Of a stretch of DNA of 34,660 nt, positions 24,053 to 32,845 are shown in pieces. A program made the position numbers and the translations under genes. Numbering within the stretch: position 1 is the stretch's first letter; each line of letters begins with the position of its first letter. The notes under the pieces are model-generated. The model saw only the letters and a list, made by a program, of their open reading frames with translations. It searched no databases and was not told the DNA's origin. The stretch comes from an uncultured Oscillospiraceae bacterium (GTDB lineage Bacteria > Bacillota > Clostridia > Oscillospirales > Oscillospiraceae), in contig CAKTQM010000016.1 in assembly GCA_934597125.1 (NCBI GenBank), positions 1-34,660 of the forward strand, given 5' to 3'.

Positions 24053-25444
24053 ATGGCGAATATGAGCTTGAAGAAGAACGAGATGCCCTCTCAGGATCCC
24101 AACGTTCGGAATAAAAACTTCCTGGAAGTGGCCCTGGGCTACACCGAGGAGCAGGCACTGGACGAAGCGGCCCGCTGCCTCAACTGCAAGAATCATCCCT
24201 GTGTGGACGGCTGCCCCGTCAACGTCCGCATTCCCGAGTTTATCCAGAAGATCGTGGAGAAGGACTATGAGGGCGCCTATCAGGTGATCCATCAGACCAG
24301 CTCCCTGCCCGCCGTGTGCGGCCGCGTCTGCCCGCAGGAGAGCCAGTGCGAGATGCACTGCGTCCGCGGCAAGAAGGGCGACCCCGTGGGTATCGGCCGT
24401 CTGGAGCGCTTTGTGGCCGACTGGCACAACGCCCACAGCACCGAAGCCCCCACCAAACCCCAGTCCAACGGCCACAAGGTGGCCATCGTGGGCTCCGGCC
24501 CCGCGGGCCTGACCTGCGCCGGCGACCTGGCCAAGAAGGGCTATGAGGTCACCGTGTTCGAGGCCCTGCACCTGGCCGGCGGCGTGCTGGTGTACGGCAT
24601 CCCCGAGTTCCGTCTGCCCAAGGCCATCGTCCAGAAGGAAGTGGACGGCCTGAAAGCCATGGGCGTCAAGGTGGAGACCAACACCGTGGTGGGCCGTACC
24701 ATCACCATTGACGAGCTGATGGAGGAGAACGGCTTCGAGGCCGTGTTCATCGGCTCCGGCGCGGGCCTGCCCATGTTCATGCATATCCCCGGCGAGAACC
24801 TGAAGGGCGTCTACTCCGCCAACGAGTTCCTGACCCGTATCAACCTCATGAAGGCCTACCGCGAGGACAGCGATACCCCCATCATGGATCTCAAGGGCAA
24901 GAAGGTGGCCGTCGTCGGCGGCGGCAACGTGGCTATGGACGCCGCCCGCTGCTCCAAGCGTCTGGGCGCCGAGGTGTGGGTGGTCTACCGCCGCGGCATG
25001 GAGGAACTGCCCGCCCGTCACGAAGAGGTGGAGCACGCCATCGAAGAGGGCATCATCTTCAAGACCCTCAATAACCCCATCCAGATCAACGGCGACGAGC
25101 AGGATTGTGTCAAGTCCATGACCTGCATCGAGATGGAGCTGGGCGAGCCCGACGCCTCCGGCCGCCGCCGTCCCATCGAGAAGAAGGGCAGCGAGTTCGA
25201 CCTGCCCGTGGACGCCGTCATCATGTCCCTGGGCACCAACCCCAACCCCCTGATTAAGAGCACCACCAAGGGTCTCGAGGTCAACAAGAAGGGCGGCATC
25301 ATCGTCAACGAGGATGGCCTGACCTCCCGCCAGGCCGTCTACGCCGGCGGCGACGCTGTCACCGGCGCGGCCACCGTCATCCTGGCTATGGGCGCCGGCA
25401 AACTGGGCGCCAAGTCCATCGACGAATATCTCAGCAAGAAGTAA
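24053..25444 (+). CDS. nfnB: NfnB: electron-bifurcating transhydrogenase, FAD/[4Fe-4S] NADPH subunit
   Basis: The large subunit (463 residues), homologous to the small subunit of glutamate synthase, where NADPH is bifurcated between NAD+ and ferredoxin on the central FAD. The N-terminal region carries the two [4Fe-4S] sites: CLNCKNHPCVDGC (Cys42, 45, 50, 54) and CGRVCPQESQCEMHC. FAD binding is at VAIVGSGPAGLTCAG and NADPH binding at KVAVVGGGNVAMDAARC. The C-terminus has AVYAGGDAVTGAATVILAMGAGK. It is often annotated as glutamate synthase, but no large GltB subunit is present and NfnA precedes it directly. The ATG ten nt after AGGAGG is used; an overlapping GTG at 24047 is an alternative. Codon use is strongly biased, suggesting high expression. 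Confidence 0.94.
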   Translation: MANMSLKKNEMPSQDPNVRNKNFLEVALGYTEEQALDEAARCLNCKNHPCVDGCPVNVRIPEFIQKIVEKDYEGAYQVIHQTSSLPAVCGRVCPQESQCEMHCVRGKKGDPVGIGRLERFVADWHNAHSTEAPTKPQSNGHKVAIVGSGPAGLTCAGDLAKKGYEVTVFEALHLAGGVLVYGIPEFRLPKAIVQKEVDGLKAMGVKVETNTVVGRTITIDELMEENGFEAVFIGSGAGLPMFMHIPGENLKGVYSANEFLTRINLMKAYREDSDTPIMDLKGKKVAVVGGGNVAMDAARCSKRLGAEVWVVYRRGMEELPARHEEVEHAIEEGIIFKTLNNPIQINGDEQDCVKSMTCIEMELGEPDASGRRRPIEKKGSEFDLPVDAVIMSLGTNPNPLIKSTTKGLEVNKKGGIIVNEDGLTSRQAVYAGGDAVTGAATVILAMGAGKLGAKSIDEYLSKK

Positions 25445-25457
25445 ACAAAGCCTACAT

Positions 25458-25492
25458 AAAAAGATGAGCCGTTTCCACGGCTCATCTTTTTT
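25458..25492. terminator. Bidirectional terminator after nfnB
   Basis: A 14-bp stem (AAAAAGATGAGCCG with its complement), six-nt loop, then T6 on the plus strand; A/T symmetry gives a T5 run on the minus strand too. It serves nfnAB and the converging small gene, whose stop codon lies inside it. Confidence 0.92.
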
Positions 25493-25667
25493 GCGTATCC
25501 CCCGCCACATAAAGCTCCTCACACGCCAACTGCGCCTGCGTCAGCCGCGTCTTGATCCGCGCAGGCAGAAAAGATTCCCGAAAAGCAGCAGGGTCTGCGT
25601 CCAGCAACTTCAACACATCCTCCGTAGCGGCAAAAAGGGTGAGATACATTTTCTGATAGTCAGGCAT
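25482..25667 (-). CDS. Small conserved hypothetical protein
   Basis: A 61-residue, mostly helical protein beginning MPDYQKMYLTLFAATEDVLKLL and ending with a basic GDTQKR. I recognise the MPDYQKMY opening and a final AxEELY stretch from small uncharacterised proteins of gut clostridia, but know no function. The ATG at 25667 has AGGA 11 nt upstream; the longer frame upstream starts in a promoter-like AT-rich stretch and is not used. It is divergent from the small XRE-type gene and ends in the nfnB terminator. Confidence 0.65.
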   Translation of the reverse strand: MPDYQKMYLTLFAATEDVLKLLDADPAAFRESFLPARIKTRLTQAQLACEELYVAGDTQKR

Positions 25668-25750
25668 TGTTTGTTTATTCCTTTCTTTGGATAGTATCAT
25701 TATAGAGCATTGTGGATATATACACAATATCCGTTTTGAAGAAATATTTC

Positions 25751-25756
25751 TATAAT
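25751..25756 (+). promoter_or_regulatory. Possible -10 box of the small regulator cluster
   Basis: A perfect TATAAT about 25 nt before the first possible start of the XRE-type gene. No good -35 box stands at 16-18 nt upstream, so activation or a weak promoter is possible. Confidence 0.4.
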
Positions 25757-25777
25757 GAAGCTATCACAAGAAGGGGG

Positions 25778-25978
25778 GTGAACAGCATATTTGACTACAG
25801 CCCGCTGTGGGAGACCATGCAGCGCAAAGGCGTCTCGCAATACCGCCTGCTGAAAAGCGGTATCGACAACAAGACACTGGATTCGCTGAAGAAAAATAAA
25901 AATATCACCATGGTCACGCTGGAAAAGCTGTGCCGGATCATCGGCTGTTCACCCAACGACGTGGTACGGTTTTTCTGA
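25778..25978 (+). CDS. Small helix-turn-helix protein (Cro/XRE type), first
   Basis: A 66-residue DNA-binding protein made almost only of a lambda-repressor-like fold: PLWETMQRKGVSQYRLLKSG, then the recognition part IDNKTLDSLKKNKNITMVTLEKLC and the ending IIGCSPNDVVRFF. This short class of XRE proteins is common in clostridia, often next to mobile genes. The start is uncertain. A GTG sits directly against the AAGGGGGG site with no spacing, while an ATA three codons later stands at the ideal eight nt, and relatives I recall begin with MFDYSPLW at that point. No ATG or better start is present in frame. It leads a run of three small regulators on the same strand. Confidence 0.75.
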   Translation: MNSIFDYSPLWETMQRKGVSQYRLLKSGIDNKTLDSLKKNKNITMVTLEKLCRIIGCSPNDVVRFF

Positions 25979-26020
25979 CTTCGTAAATGGTGTCGTTATG
26001 ATCATATAGAGGTGATGCTT

Positions 26021-26251
26021 TTGTACATCCCAAGACTGAAAGATCTGCGCGAAGATCATGACCTGGCGCAGAAGCAGGTGGCAGACCTGCTGGGCATCGA
26101 CCAGCGGGTCTACAGTAATTACGAGCTGGGCAAGCGGGCGCTGCCGCTGCGCCATCTGGTGACGCTGGCGGAGTATTATCATGTGTCCACGGACTATTTG
26201 CTGGGCCTTACCGATCATATGCGGCCATACCCCAAAGGCCGCGGGAAATAA
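26021..26251 (+). CDS. Small helix-turn-helix protein (Cro/XRE type), second
   Basis: A 76-residue repressor-like protein with a classic five-helix XRE domain: RLKDLREDHDLAQKQVADLL, IDQRVYSNYELGKRALPLRHLVTLAEYY and VSTDYLLGLTDH. The TTG eight nt after AGAGG is preferred, which gives the usual YIPRLKDLRED opening; an ATG two codons upstream would lie too close to the site. It follows the first XRE gene by 42 nt and precedes the ribbon-helix-helix gene by 14 nt, so all three are likely co-transcribed. Confidence 0.82.
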   Translation: MYIPRLKDLREDHDLAQKQVADLLGIDQRVYSNYELGKRALPLRHLVTLAEYYHVSTDYLLGLTDHMRPYPKGRGK

Positions 26252-26265
26252 ATTGAGGGAAACGT

Positions 26266-26442
26266 ATGGCGGTCAAAAGTCTTTCTATCCGCATTGACAC
26301 GGAGATGCTGGATAAATTACACGTTGTGGCGGATTACGAAGGCCGTTCCGCCAACAGCCAGATCAATATTCTGATCCGTGACTGCATCGCGGCCTATGAG
26401 AAGGAACACGGCGAGATTCCTCTGGGAAAGAATCGGGAATAG
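26266..26442 (+). CDS. Ribbon-helix-helix (Arc/CopG-type) small protein
   Basis: A 58-residue protein beginning MAVKSLSIRIDTEMLDKLH and continuing with VVADYEGRSANSQINILIRDCI. This is the ribbon (KSLSIRID) plus two helices of the Arc/MetJ fold, with the conserved SANSQIN turn and an acidic-basic tail. GAGGG lies six nt before the ATG. Such proteins act as dimeric repressors, often of plasmid or toxin-antitoxin genes, but no toxin follows here. It ends just before a palindromic intergenic element. Confidence 0.8.
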   Translation: MAVKSLSIRIDTEMLDKLHVVADYEGRSANSQINILIRDCIAAYEKEHGEIPLGKNRE

Positions 26443-26453
26443 TTTTCGTAGGA

Positions 26454-26470
26454 GAGGGGCTCTGCCCCTC
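26454..26470. repeat. Hairpin GAGGGGC-TCT-GCCCCTC
   Basis: A perfect 7-bp stem with a 3-nt loop directly after the ribbon-helix-helix gene stop. It has no T-tract. It belongs to the same GC-rich palindrome type as the elements at 30745 and 32846. Confidence 0.5.
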
Positions 26471-26498
26471 CCGCTCGATGAACGCACGCACCTCAAAG

Positions 26499-26633
26499 TC
26501 TCCCCTGTGCAAGGGGAGGTGGCAAAAATCTTTGATTTTTGCCGGAGGGGTTGTTACCAGGGCTTCCGTAGACCGACAATCCCCCAGTCAGCCTTACGGC
26601 TGACAGCCCCCTTTGCACAAGGGGGCCTTTTTT
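26499..26633. repeat. Nested palindromic intergenic element
   Basis: Four hairpins in a row: CTCCCCT/AGGGGAG (26500-26518), GGCAAAAATC/GATTTTTGCC (26521-26543, perfect), GTCAGCC/GGCTGAC (26587-26604) and GCCCCCTT/AAGGGGGC (26606-26626) ending in T6. The right half, read in reverse complement, has the same order of elements as the left half (CCCCT-GTGCA-AGGGG, then a second hairpin, then GGGG-TTGT). The whole is therefore a large imperfect inverted repeat. The last hairpin can act as a terminator. I believe very similar repeats occur in many gut Oscillospiraceae, but could not search. Confidence 0.75.
26606..26633 (+). terminator. Intrinsic terminator at the end of the palindromic element
   Basis: An 8-bp GC-rich stem followed by T6. 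It may end transcription of the small regulator cluster on the plus strand. Confidence 0.65.
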
Positions 26634-26691
26634 GCTGGTGCGGTGGAAACTTGTTGGATGCTACGGCAGCATAGCCGCCGAGATCGGCACT

Positions 26692-26718
26692 AAAAACATG
26701 CCACCGGCATGTTTTTTT
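26692..26718. terminator. Intrinsic terminator before the riboswitch promoter
   Basis: An 11-bp stem (AAAAACATGCC with its complement), loop ACC and a T7 run on the plus strand. It is the last barrier against read-through into the manganese-controlled gene. Confidence 0.85.
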
Positions 26719-26750
26719 AACGTGCCGACTCCCGCTTCTCAAATTTCCCC

Positions 26751-26779
26751 TTGCAATCCGGGAAAAGATTTGATATACT
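26751..26779 (+). promoter_or_regulatory. Sigma-A promoter of the riboswitch-controlled ATPase gene
   Basis: TTGCAA, a 17-nt spacer and TATACT. Transcription would start near 26786, about 20 nt before the aptamer, giving a leader of nearly 190 nt. Confidence 0.82.
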
Positions 26780-26805
26780 ACACCATACAAATTAAATCCT
26801 GCCTA

Positions 26806-26904
26806 TTTTCATGGGGGAGTAGTTGCGCACCCGCGGGTGCGAGTTAAGTCAACATGCATGGCGGCAACGCCTGGCTTAACCTTAGACAGCGAGACTCATG
26901 TACA
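26806..26904 (+). promoter_or_regulatory. yybP-ykoY manganese riboswitch aptamer
   Basis: The conserved opening GGGGGAGTAG and the closing AGCGAGAC are both present. P1 forms between CATGGG (26810-26815) and CTCATG (26895-26900). A GCACCC/GGGTGC hairpin follows the opening, and a second arm is closed by GTTAAG/CTTAAC with GGCG-GCAA-CGCC inside and the conserved GTCAACATGC at its base. This is the Mn2+-sensing class, known to control P-type ATPases and MntP-type exporters. Its place directly ahead of a P-type ATPase gene supports the call. Confidence 0.87.
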
Positions 26905-26934
26905 GCGTTTACTGTACATGTGGCTCGTTTTTTT
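26890..26934 (+). terminator. Riboswitch expression platform: intrinsic terminator
   Basis: CGAG-(N3)-CATGTACAG pairs with CTGTACATG-(N3)-CTCG, followed by T7. The left strand uses the CGAGACTCATG segment that also closes the aptamer. When Mn2+ stabilises the aptamer the terminator cannot form, so the switch turns the gene on with manganese. Confidence 0.85.
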
Positions 26935-26977
26935 GTGCATTTCGGGACAAAATACCTGTAATCAGGAGGAAAACACT

Positions 26978-29620
<2,643 letters not shown>

Positions 29621-29624
29621 GCAT

Positions 29625-29657
29625 AAAAAAGATGACCGCAAAGCGGTCATCTTTTTT
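29625..29657. terminator. Bidirectional terminator after the P-type ATPase gene
   Basis: A 15-bp stem (AAAAAAGATGACCGC with its complement), loop AAA and a T7 run on the plus strand; A6 gives T6 on the other. It is shared with the converging DUF4349 gene, whose stop is five bases away. Confidence 0.93.
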
Positions 29658-29661
29658 TGTG

Positions 29662-30618
29662 CTATTCCTTCGGCTCCGCGTCCTCCGCCGTTGCTTTCTT
29701 CCGCTTCAGAAAGAGCTTCTTCCCGCCGCTCTTGCGGCGCACGATCCGTACTGCCACAACGACCGCCGCCGCGATCACCAGCAGCCATACCCAGCTGTAG
29801 GCCAGCCAAACAGCAAAGTCCTCCAGCGCATTGCCCACGGCCCGCAGCCCGTTGGTGAAGGACTGCCCCAGCCGTCCGCCGAAGGTGGTTACCGCCTCGT
29901 CCTGACCCGACAGCTGATAGACCTCGCTGAGCTCCACGTTGATGGTGGCGTAGTCCACCATCGCGTCATAGTGCCGCAGCGTGCCGCTCAGGTTCTCAAT
30001 GTCCCACTCCGTCTCGGAGATAGCGCTCTCTATGGTGATGATATCCTCCATGCTGGTGGCCTTAGCCAGCAGCGTCTGCAAACGCTCCAGTTTGATGCGG
30101 GCCGTCTCCAGCCGCGCCTCAGTGTCGTAATAGCTCTCGGACACGTTGTCTGCCCCCGTGTTGGAGTAGACCATGTGGCACAGCTCGCCCGCCTTGTGGA
30201 AGAAGGTTTCAAACTGTGCCGCCGGCACGCGGATGGTGTAGCTGCCGTAGCGGTAGCCGCTGCCGGAGCGGTTGGACACGCTGCTCTGCTGGAAATAGCC
30301 GCCCAGCTCCTTCACCAGCGCCTCTATCCCGCTGCTGGCGGCGTCAAAGTCCAGGGTCTGCAGTTCCATGTAACCGGTATAGATCATCTTCTCCGGCTTG
30401 CCGTCCACATTGCCGCCGGATGCCGCCTGGGGCTCCTGTAATGATAATTCCTCGTCATACGCCATGTTGTCCTCGGCAACATCGGCGCCATTCCAGTAGC
30501 CGCCGCTGTCACGCGGCGCGGCCGCGCTGTCGCCGGCGGCGCTGTCGGTGGATGCGCCGCAGCCCGCCAGCAGCAGAGCCAGCACCAGTGCCAGCAAGAG
30601 AGATACGATGCGTTTCAT
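29662..30618 (-). CDS. DUF4349 domain lipoprotein
   Basis: A 318-residue surface protein of unknown function. It starts with a lipoprotein signal (MKRIVSLLLALVLALLLA) and lipobox cysteine Cys20 (LAGC), then a low-complexity Ala/Ser/Asp linker (about 21-75). The DUF4349 core begins at KMIYTGYMELQTLDFD and includes GGYFQQSSVS, YTIRVPAAQFETF and a helical stretch (ESYYDTEARLETARIKLERLQTLL) likely to form a coiled coil. A C-terminal membrane helix (WVWLLVIAAAVVVAV) is followed by a basic KKLFLKRKKA tail. AGGAGG lies ten nt before the ATG. The promoter looks like an ECF-sigma type, which would suit an envelope-stress protein. No ECF sigma factor gene is in this window. Confidence 0.88.
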   Translation of the reverse strand: MKRIVSLLLALVLALLLAGCGASTDSAAGDSAAAPRDSGGYWNGADVAEDNMAYDEELSLQEPQAASGGNVDGKPEKMIYTGYMELQTLDFDAASSGIEALVKELGGYFQQSSVSNRSGSGYRYGSYTIRVPAAQFETFFHKAGELCHMVYSNTGADNVSESYYDTEARLETARIKLERLQTLLAKATSMEDIITIESAISETEWDIENLSGTLRHYDAMVDYATINVELSEVYQLSGQDEAVTTFGGRLGQSFTNGLRAVGNALEDFAVWLAYSWVWLLVIAAAVVVAVRIVRRKSGGKKLFLKRKKATAEDAEPKE

Positions 30619-30660
30619 AAGCAAAAAACCTCCTTCATTTTGGGATCTTCCTGTTTATGT

Positions 30661-30686
30661 GACGCTGAGAGAAAGGAAAAAGTTCC
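30661..30686 (-). promoter_or_regulatory. Candidate ECF-sigma promoter of the DUF4349 gene
   Basis: On the minus strand GGAACT, a 16-nt spacer and CGTC, which is the general -35/-10 form of ECF sigma promoters (GGAAC or TGAAAC, then CGTC or CGTA). The expected start would give a leader of about 35 nt containing AGGAGG. No good sigma-A -10 box is visible nearby. Not verified by comparison with other genes. Confidence 0.45.
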
Positions 30687-30744
30687 CGAAAAAGCAAAAA
30701 AGCGGCCAATTTCACAAAATCAGCTGCCTTTGACAATAGCGCCC

Positions 30745-30820
30745 GCAGGGGCGGACGACTCTGCCCGCCCGAAAAAGGGTGAGCAACGATAGAGGGGCGG
30801 ACAGAGTCGTCCGCCCCTGC
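30745..30820. repeat. Large inverted repeat with 19-bp perfect arms
   Basis: GCAGGGGCGGACGACTCTG (30745-30763) is matched perfectly at 30802-30820, with CCCGCCC/GGGGCGG continuing inside and a 23-nt loop. The arms contain the word GGGGCGGACGACTCTG, and the repeat sits between two leftward genes. It is probably a dispersed mobile palindrome. It could also fold as a transcription barrier, although no T-tract follows. Confidence 0.8.
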
Positions 30821-30847
30821 AAAAGCTGGGAAAAGAGGTTTCGCCGG

Positions 30848-31486
30848 TTACTTCACATACTCCGCCGGATCAATCAGCGCCCCATCCTTCTCCACCGAGA
30901 AGTGCAGATGGGGCCCCATGGTGGCCTCGGCGGCGGCGGTGCCTACATAGCCCACGATGTCACCGGCGGCAAGCTGCTGGCCCTGACTGATGGGGGGATT
31001 CTCCTGCAGGCTGCTGTACTTGGTGACATAGCCGCCGCTGTGGGTGACGCAAACGGTGGTGCCCATCAGCTCGTCCTTGGTCACGGAGGTGACCTCACCG
31101 GCGGCGGCGGTCTTCACCGCGTCCCCCTCGGCGGCCTGGATGTCCAGCCCCTCGTGGGTGCGCCAGTCCGCCATGGTCTCGTCATACATCAGCTCCGACA
31201 TGCTGAACACCGTCACCGTGGTGCCGTCCAGCGGAGATACCACCTGGGGCAGCAGCTCGGCCACCGTCTCCACGGGGGCCTCCTCCTTGATCTCCTCCTT
31301 GGCGGGGGTCTCCGGCTTTACCGGCGTGATGACAGGGGGCTTCACATCCACCACGGGCTCCGTGGCGGCAGTCTGCTGGGCGGGGGCCTGCCGGTTTGCC
31401 AGCAGATACCCCGTCACGCCCATGGCCACAACGCAAACCGCCAGCGCGATGTAGAGCGTGCGGCGATGCTGCTTCAAAAATTCCAT
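30848..31486 (-). CDS. M23-family peptidoglycan metallopeptidase, SpoIIQ-like
   Basis: A 212-residue single-pass membrane protein. A hydrophobic helix at about residues 11-30 (LYIALAVCVVAMGVTGYLLA) is followed by a Pro/Glu/Lys-rich linker and a LytM endopeptidase domain. The zinc ligands are complete: His111 and Asp115 (THEGLDI) and His193, His195 (GPHLHFSV). Size, topology and the segment SELMYDETMADWRTHEGLDI resemble SpoIIQ, the forespore partner of SpoIIIAH; clostridial SpoIIQ keeps the catalytic residues that Bacillus SpoIIQ has lost. AAAGGAG precedes the ATG. No clear sigma-F promoter (GTATA-N16-GG box) was found upstream, and it may instead be a vegetative wall hydrolase. Confidence 0.83.
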   Translation of the reverse strand: MEFLKQHRRTLYIALAVCVVAMGVTGYLLANRQAPAQQTAATEPVVDVKPPVITPVKPETPAKEEIKEEAPVETVAELLPQVVSPLDGTTVTVFSMSELMYDETMADWRTHEGLDIQAAEGDAVKTAAAGEVTSVTKDELMGTTVCVTHSGGYVTKYSSLQENPPISQGQQLAAGDIVGYVGTAAAEATMGPHLHFSVEKDGALIDPAEYVK

Positions 31487-31550
31487 AGCTTCTCCTTTCA
31501 CCGGAGTAGGATCCGATGGCCGCCCGTTACGGCCGGCGGCCTGCCGGAAT

Positions 31551-31598
31551 GAAAAAAATGACCTCTGCCGCCTATTTTGGACAAGCAGAGGTCATTTT
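31551..31598 (-). terminator. Terminator for leftward transcription from gpsA
   Basis: A 14-bp stem (AAAATGACCTCTGC/GCAGAGGTCATTTT) with a 16-nt loop, followed on the minus strand by a T7 run. The palindromic element lies between it and the gpsA stop. Confidence 0.85.
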
Positions 31599-31610
31599 AT
31601 ACATTTTTAT

Positions 31611-31811
31611 TACCATCGATTAACAAGGGCAAACACGCCTGCCAACGCGTCTTTCCATCGTTGGCAGATACAAGCAGTTTTGGCGGAGCAGAAATGTGTC
31701 CAGACAAGGAAAGACCCGCAGAGAATACTTGCCGTATTGTCAAGGGGCTTGACGCAGTATGGGCGCATTTCTGCCCGCCAAAACCGTGTCTGCCCTTGTC
31801 AATCGATGGTA
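31611..31811. repeat. MITE-like nested palindrome, TA-flanked
   Basis: Outer arms of 27 bp (31611-31637 and 31785-31811, two mismatches) start with TACCATCGATT and end with ACACG. Inner arms pair TTTTGGCGG-GCAGAAATG (31678-31696) with 31766-31783, one base shifted. The left arm is interrupted by a separate hairpin TGCCAACG/CGTTGGCA (31640-31666), and a GTCAAG/CTTGAC hairpin (31739-31753) sits in the centre. No open frame of interest lies inside. The TA at both ends could be a target duplication of an IS630/Tc1-type transposase. Confidence 0.7.
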
Positions 31812-31817
31812 TTGGAT

Positions 31818-32780
31818 TCAGCTATCGAATTCACCCTTTAGATCGCGGCCCATCAGCAGGCGGATGGCCTCGTGGGGGTCGGCGTTTTCATAGAGAATGT
31901 GGTACACCGACTGGCAGATAGGCAGCTCCACACCGTACCGCTGCCCCAGCTGCACCAGAGCCTTGACGGTGTAATAGCCCTCCGCCAGCTGGGTATAGGG
32001 CTGGCGGCGCACATAGCACTCGCCGAATTGCCGGTTGTGGCTGTGGGGAGAGAACACCGTGGCCTCATAGTCCCCCAGGTGGCACAGTCCGTAGGCGGAC
32101 AGCTCGTTGCCGCCCATGGCGCGGATCAGGCGCGCCACCTCGCGGGTGCCGCGGCTCATCAGCGCGCCTTTCAGCGTCACAAGGCCCAGCCCGTCCAAAA
32201 AGCCCGCGGCGATGCCCACCACGTTTTTGGCGGCGGCGCCCACCTCGTTGCCCAGCAGGTCGTTGCCGTAGTAAAACCGGATCAGGTCGCTGGAGAATTC
32301 CCGCACCAGCCGCTGCTTCACCGCCTCGTCCTCACTGTCGATGACCATGCAGTTGGGTACGCCGCGATAAAACTCCTGCACATGGCCCGGCCCCAGCCAT
32401 ACGGCGATGGCGTTGGAATCATCCAGATACTCCCGCGCCACCTGACTCAGCCGCTCACCGGTGCCGATCTCCAGTCCCTTCATGCACAGCACGAAGGTCT
32501 TGTTCCGCAGTGCCATGCCCCGCAGCTCCTCCATCAGTCCCCGCAGGTTCTGGGAGCCGATGGAGATGATGACCACCTCCGCCTCCTTCACGCAGGAAAG
32601 GTCGGTGGACAGGGCGATGGACTCCGGCAGCGTCAGCAGATCGTTGGCCCGTGTCGTCAGGAACCGCTGCATCCGCGCGGAGCCGGAACGGCCATACAGC
32701 GTAAGGCGGTGGCCGGTGCGATCCAGATACCAGGTGATCAGCGAGCCCCAGCGCCCGCAGCCAATGACAGTGATGTTCAT
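31818..32780 (-). CDS. gpsA: NAD(P)-dependent glycerol-3-phosphate dehydrogenase
   Basis: It reduces dihydroxyacetone phosphate to sn-glycerol 3-phosphate for phospholipid synthesis. The protein has 320 residues, slightly short for GpsA (about 330-340). It starts with MNITVIGCGRWGSLITWYL, the family Rossmann motif. Later GNEVGAAAKNVVGIAAG supplies the catalytic lysine and RGTREVARLIRAMGG the substrate arginine. The segment LGDYEATVFSPHSHNRQFG replaces the usual GDLxxTCxSxxSRNxxxG, with YEATVFSPHSHN where TCTSLLSRN is normal. AGGAGG precedes the ATG by ten nt. It is a leftward gene, followed by a MITE-like element and terminator. Substitutions near the substrate pocket leave some doubt whether the substrate is exactly DHAP. 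Confidence 0.88.
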   Translation of the reverse strand: MNITVIGCGRWGSLITWYLDRTGHRLTLYGRSGSARMQRFLTTRANDLLTLPESIALSTDLSCVKEAEVVIISIGSQNLRGLMEELRGMALRNKTFVLCMKGLEIGTGERLSQVAREYLDDSNAIAVWLGPGHVQEFYRGVPNCMVIDSEDEAVKQRLVREFSSDLIRFYYGNDLLGNEVGAAAKNVVGIAAGFLDGLGLVTLKGALMSRGTREVARLIRAMGGNELSAYGLCHLGDYEATVFSPHSHNRQFGECYVRRQPYTQLAEGYYTVKALVQLGQRYGVELPICQSVYHILYENADPHEAIRLLMGRDLKGEFDS

Positions 32781-32845
32781 GTATGTGGTTCCTCCTGAAT
32801 TGAGGGAATGATGAAGTGATGCTACGCGAGTGGAAGTAAACATGC

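Larger units (their letters stand above)
26443..26977. other. Gene-free region with palindromic element, terminators and riboswitch
   Basis: This region of 535 bases has no convincing gene. From left to right it has a GAGGGGC hairpin, a nested palindromic element, a terminator at 26692-26718, a sigma-A promoter, the yybP-ykoY riboswitch and its terminator, then the ribosome binding site of the ATPase gene. A reverse-strand open frame across 26554-26790 runs through the hairpins and has no coding character. Confidence 0.8.
31487..31817. other. Intergenic region between M23 gene and gpsA
   Basis: These 331 bases have no convincing gene. From left to right they hold a GC-rich hairpin GGCCGCC/GGCGGCC (31518-31541), the gpsA terminator, and an imperfect palindromic element of about 200 bp. 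No promoter was recognised for the M23 gene. Confidence 0.7.

Noticed and set aside
24047..25444. Glutamate synthase small subunit (GltD) for the nfnB gene
   Set aside because: No GltB gene is present and the partner directly upstream is an NfnA-type flavoprotein with a [2Fe-2S] site, so NfnB is the better call.
25778..26442. A toxin-antitoxin or defence system formed by the small regulators
   Set aside because: No toxin, nuclease or other effector gene accompanies them; only DNA-binding folds are visible.
26499..26633. CRISPR array
   Set aside because: The repeats are inverted and unequal rather than direct and regularly spaced, and no cas gene is present.
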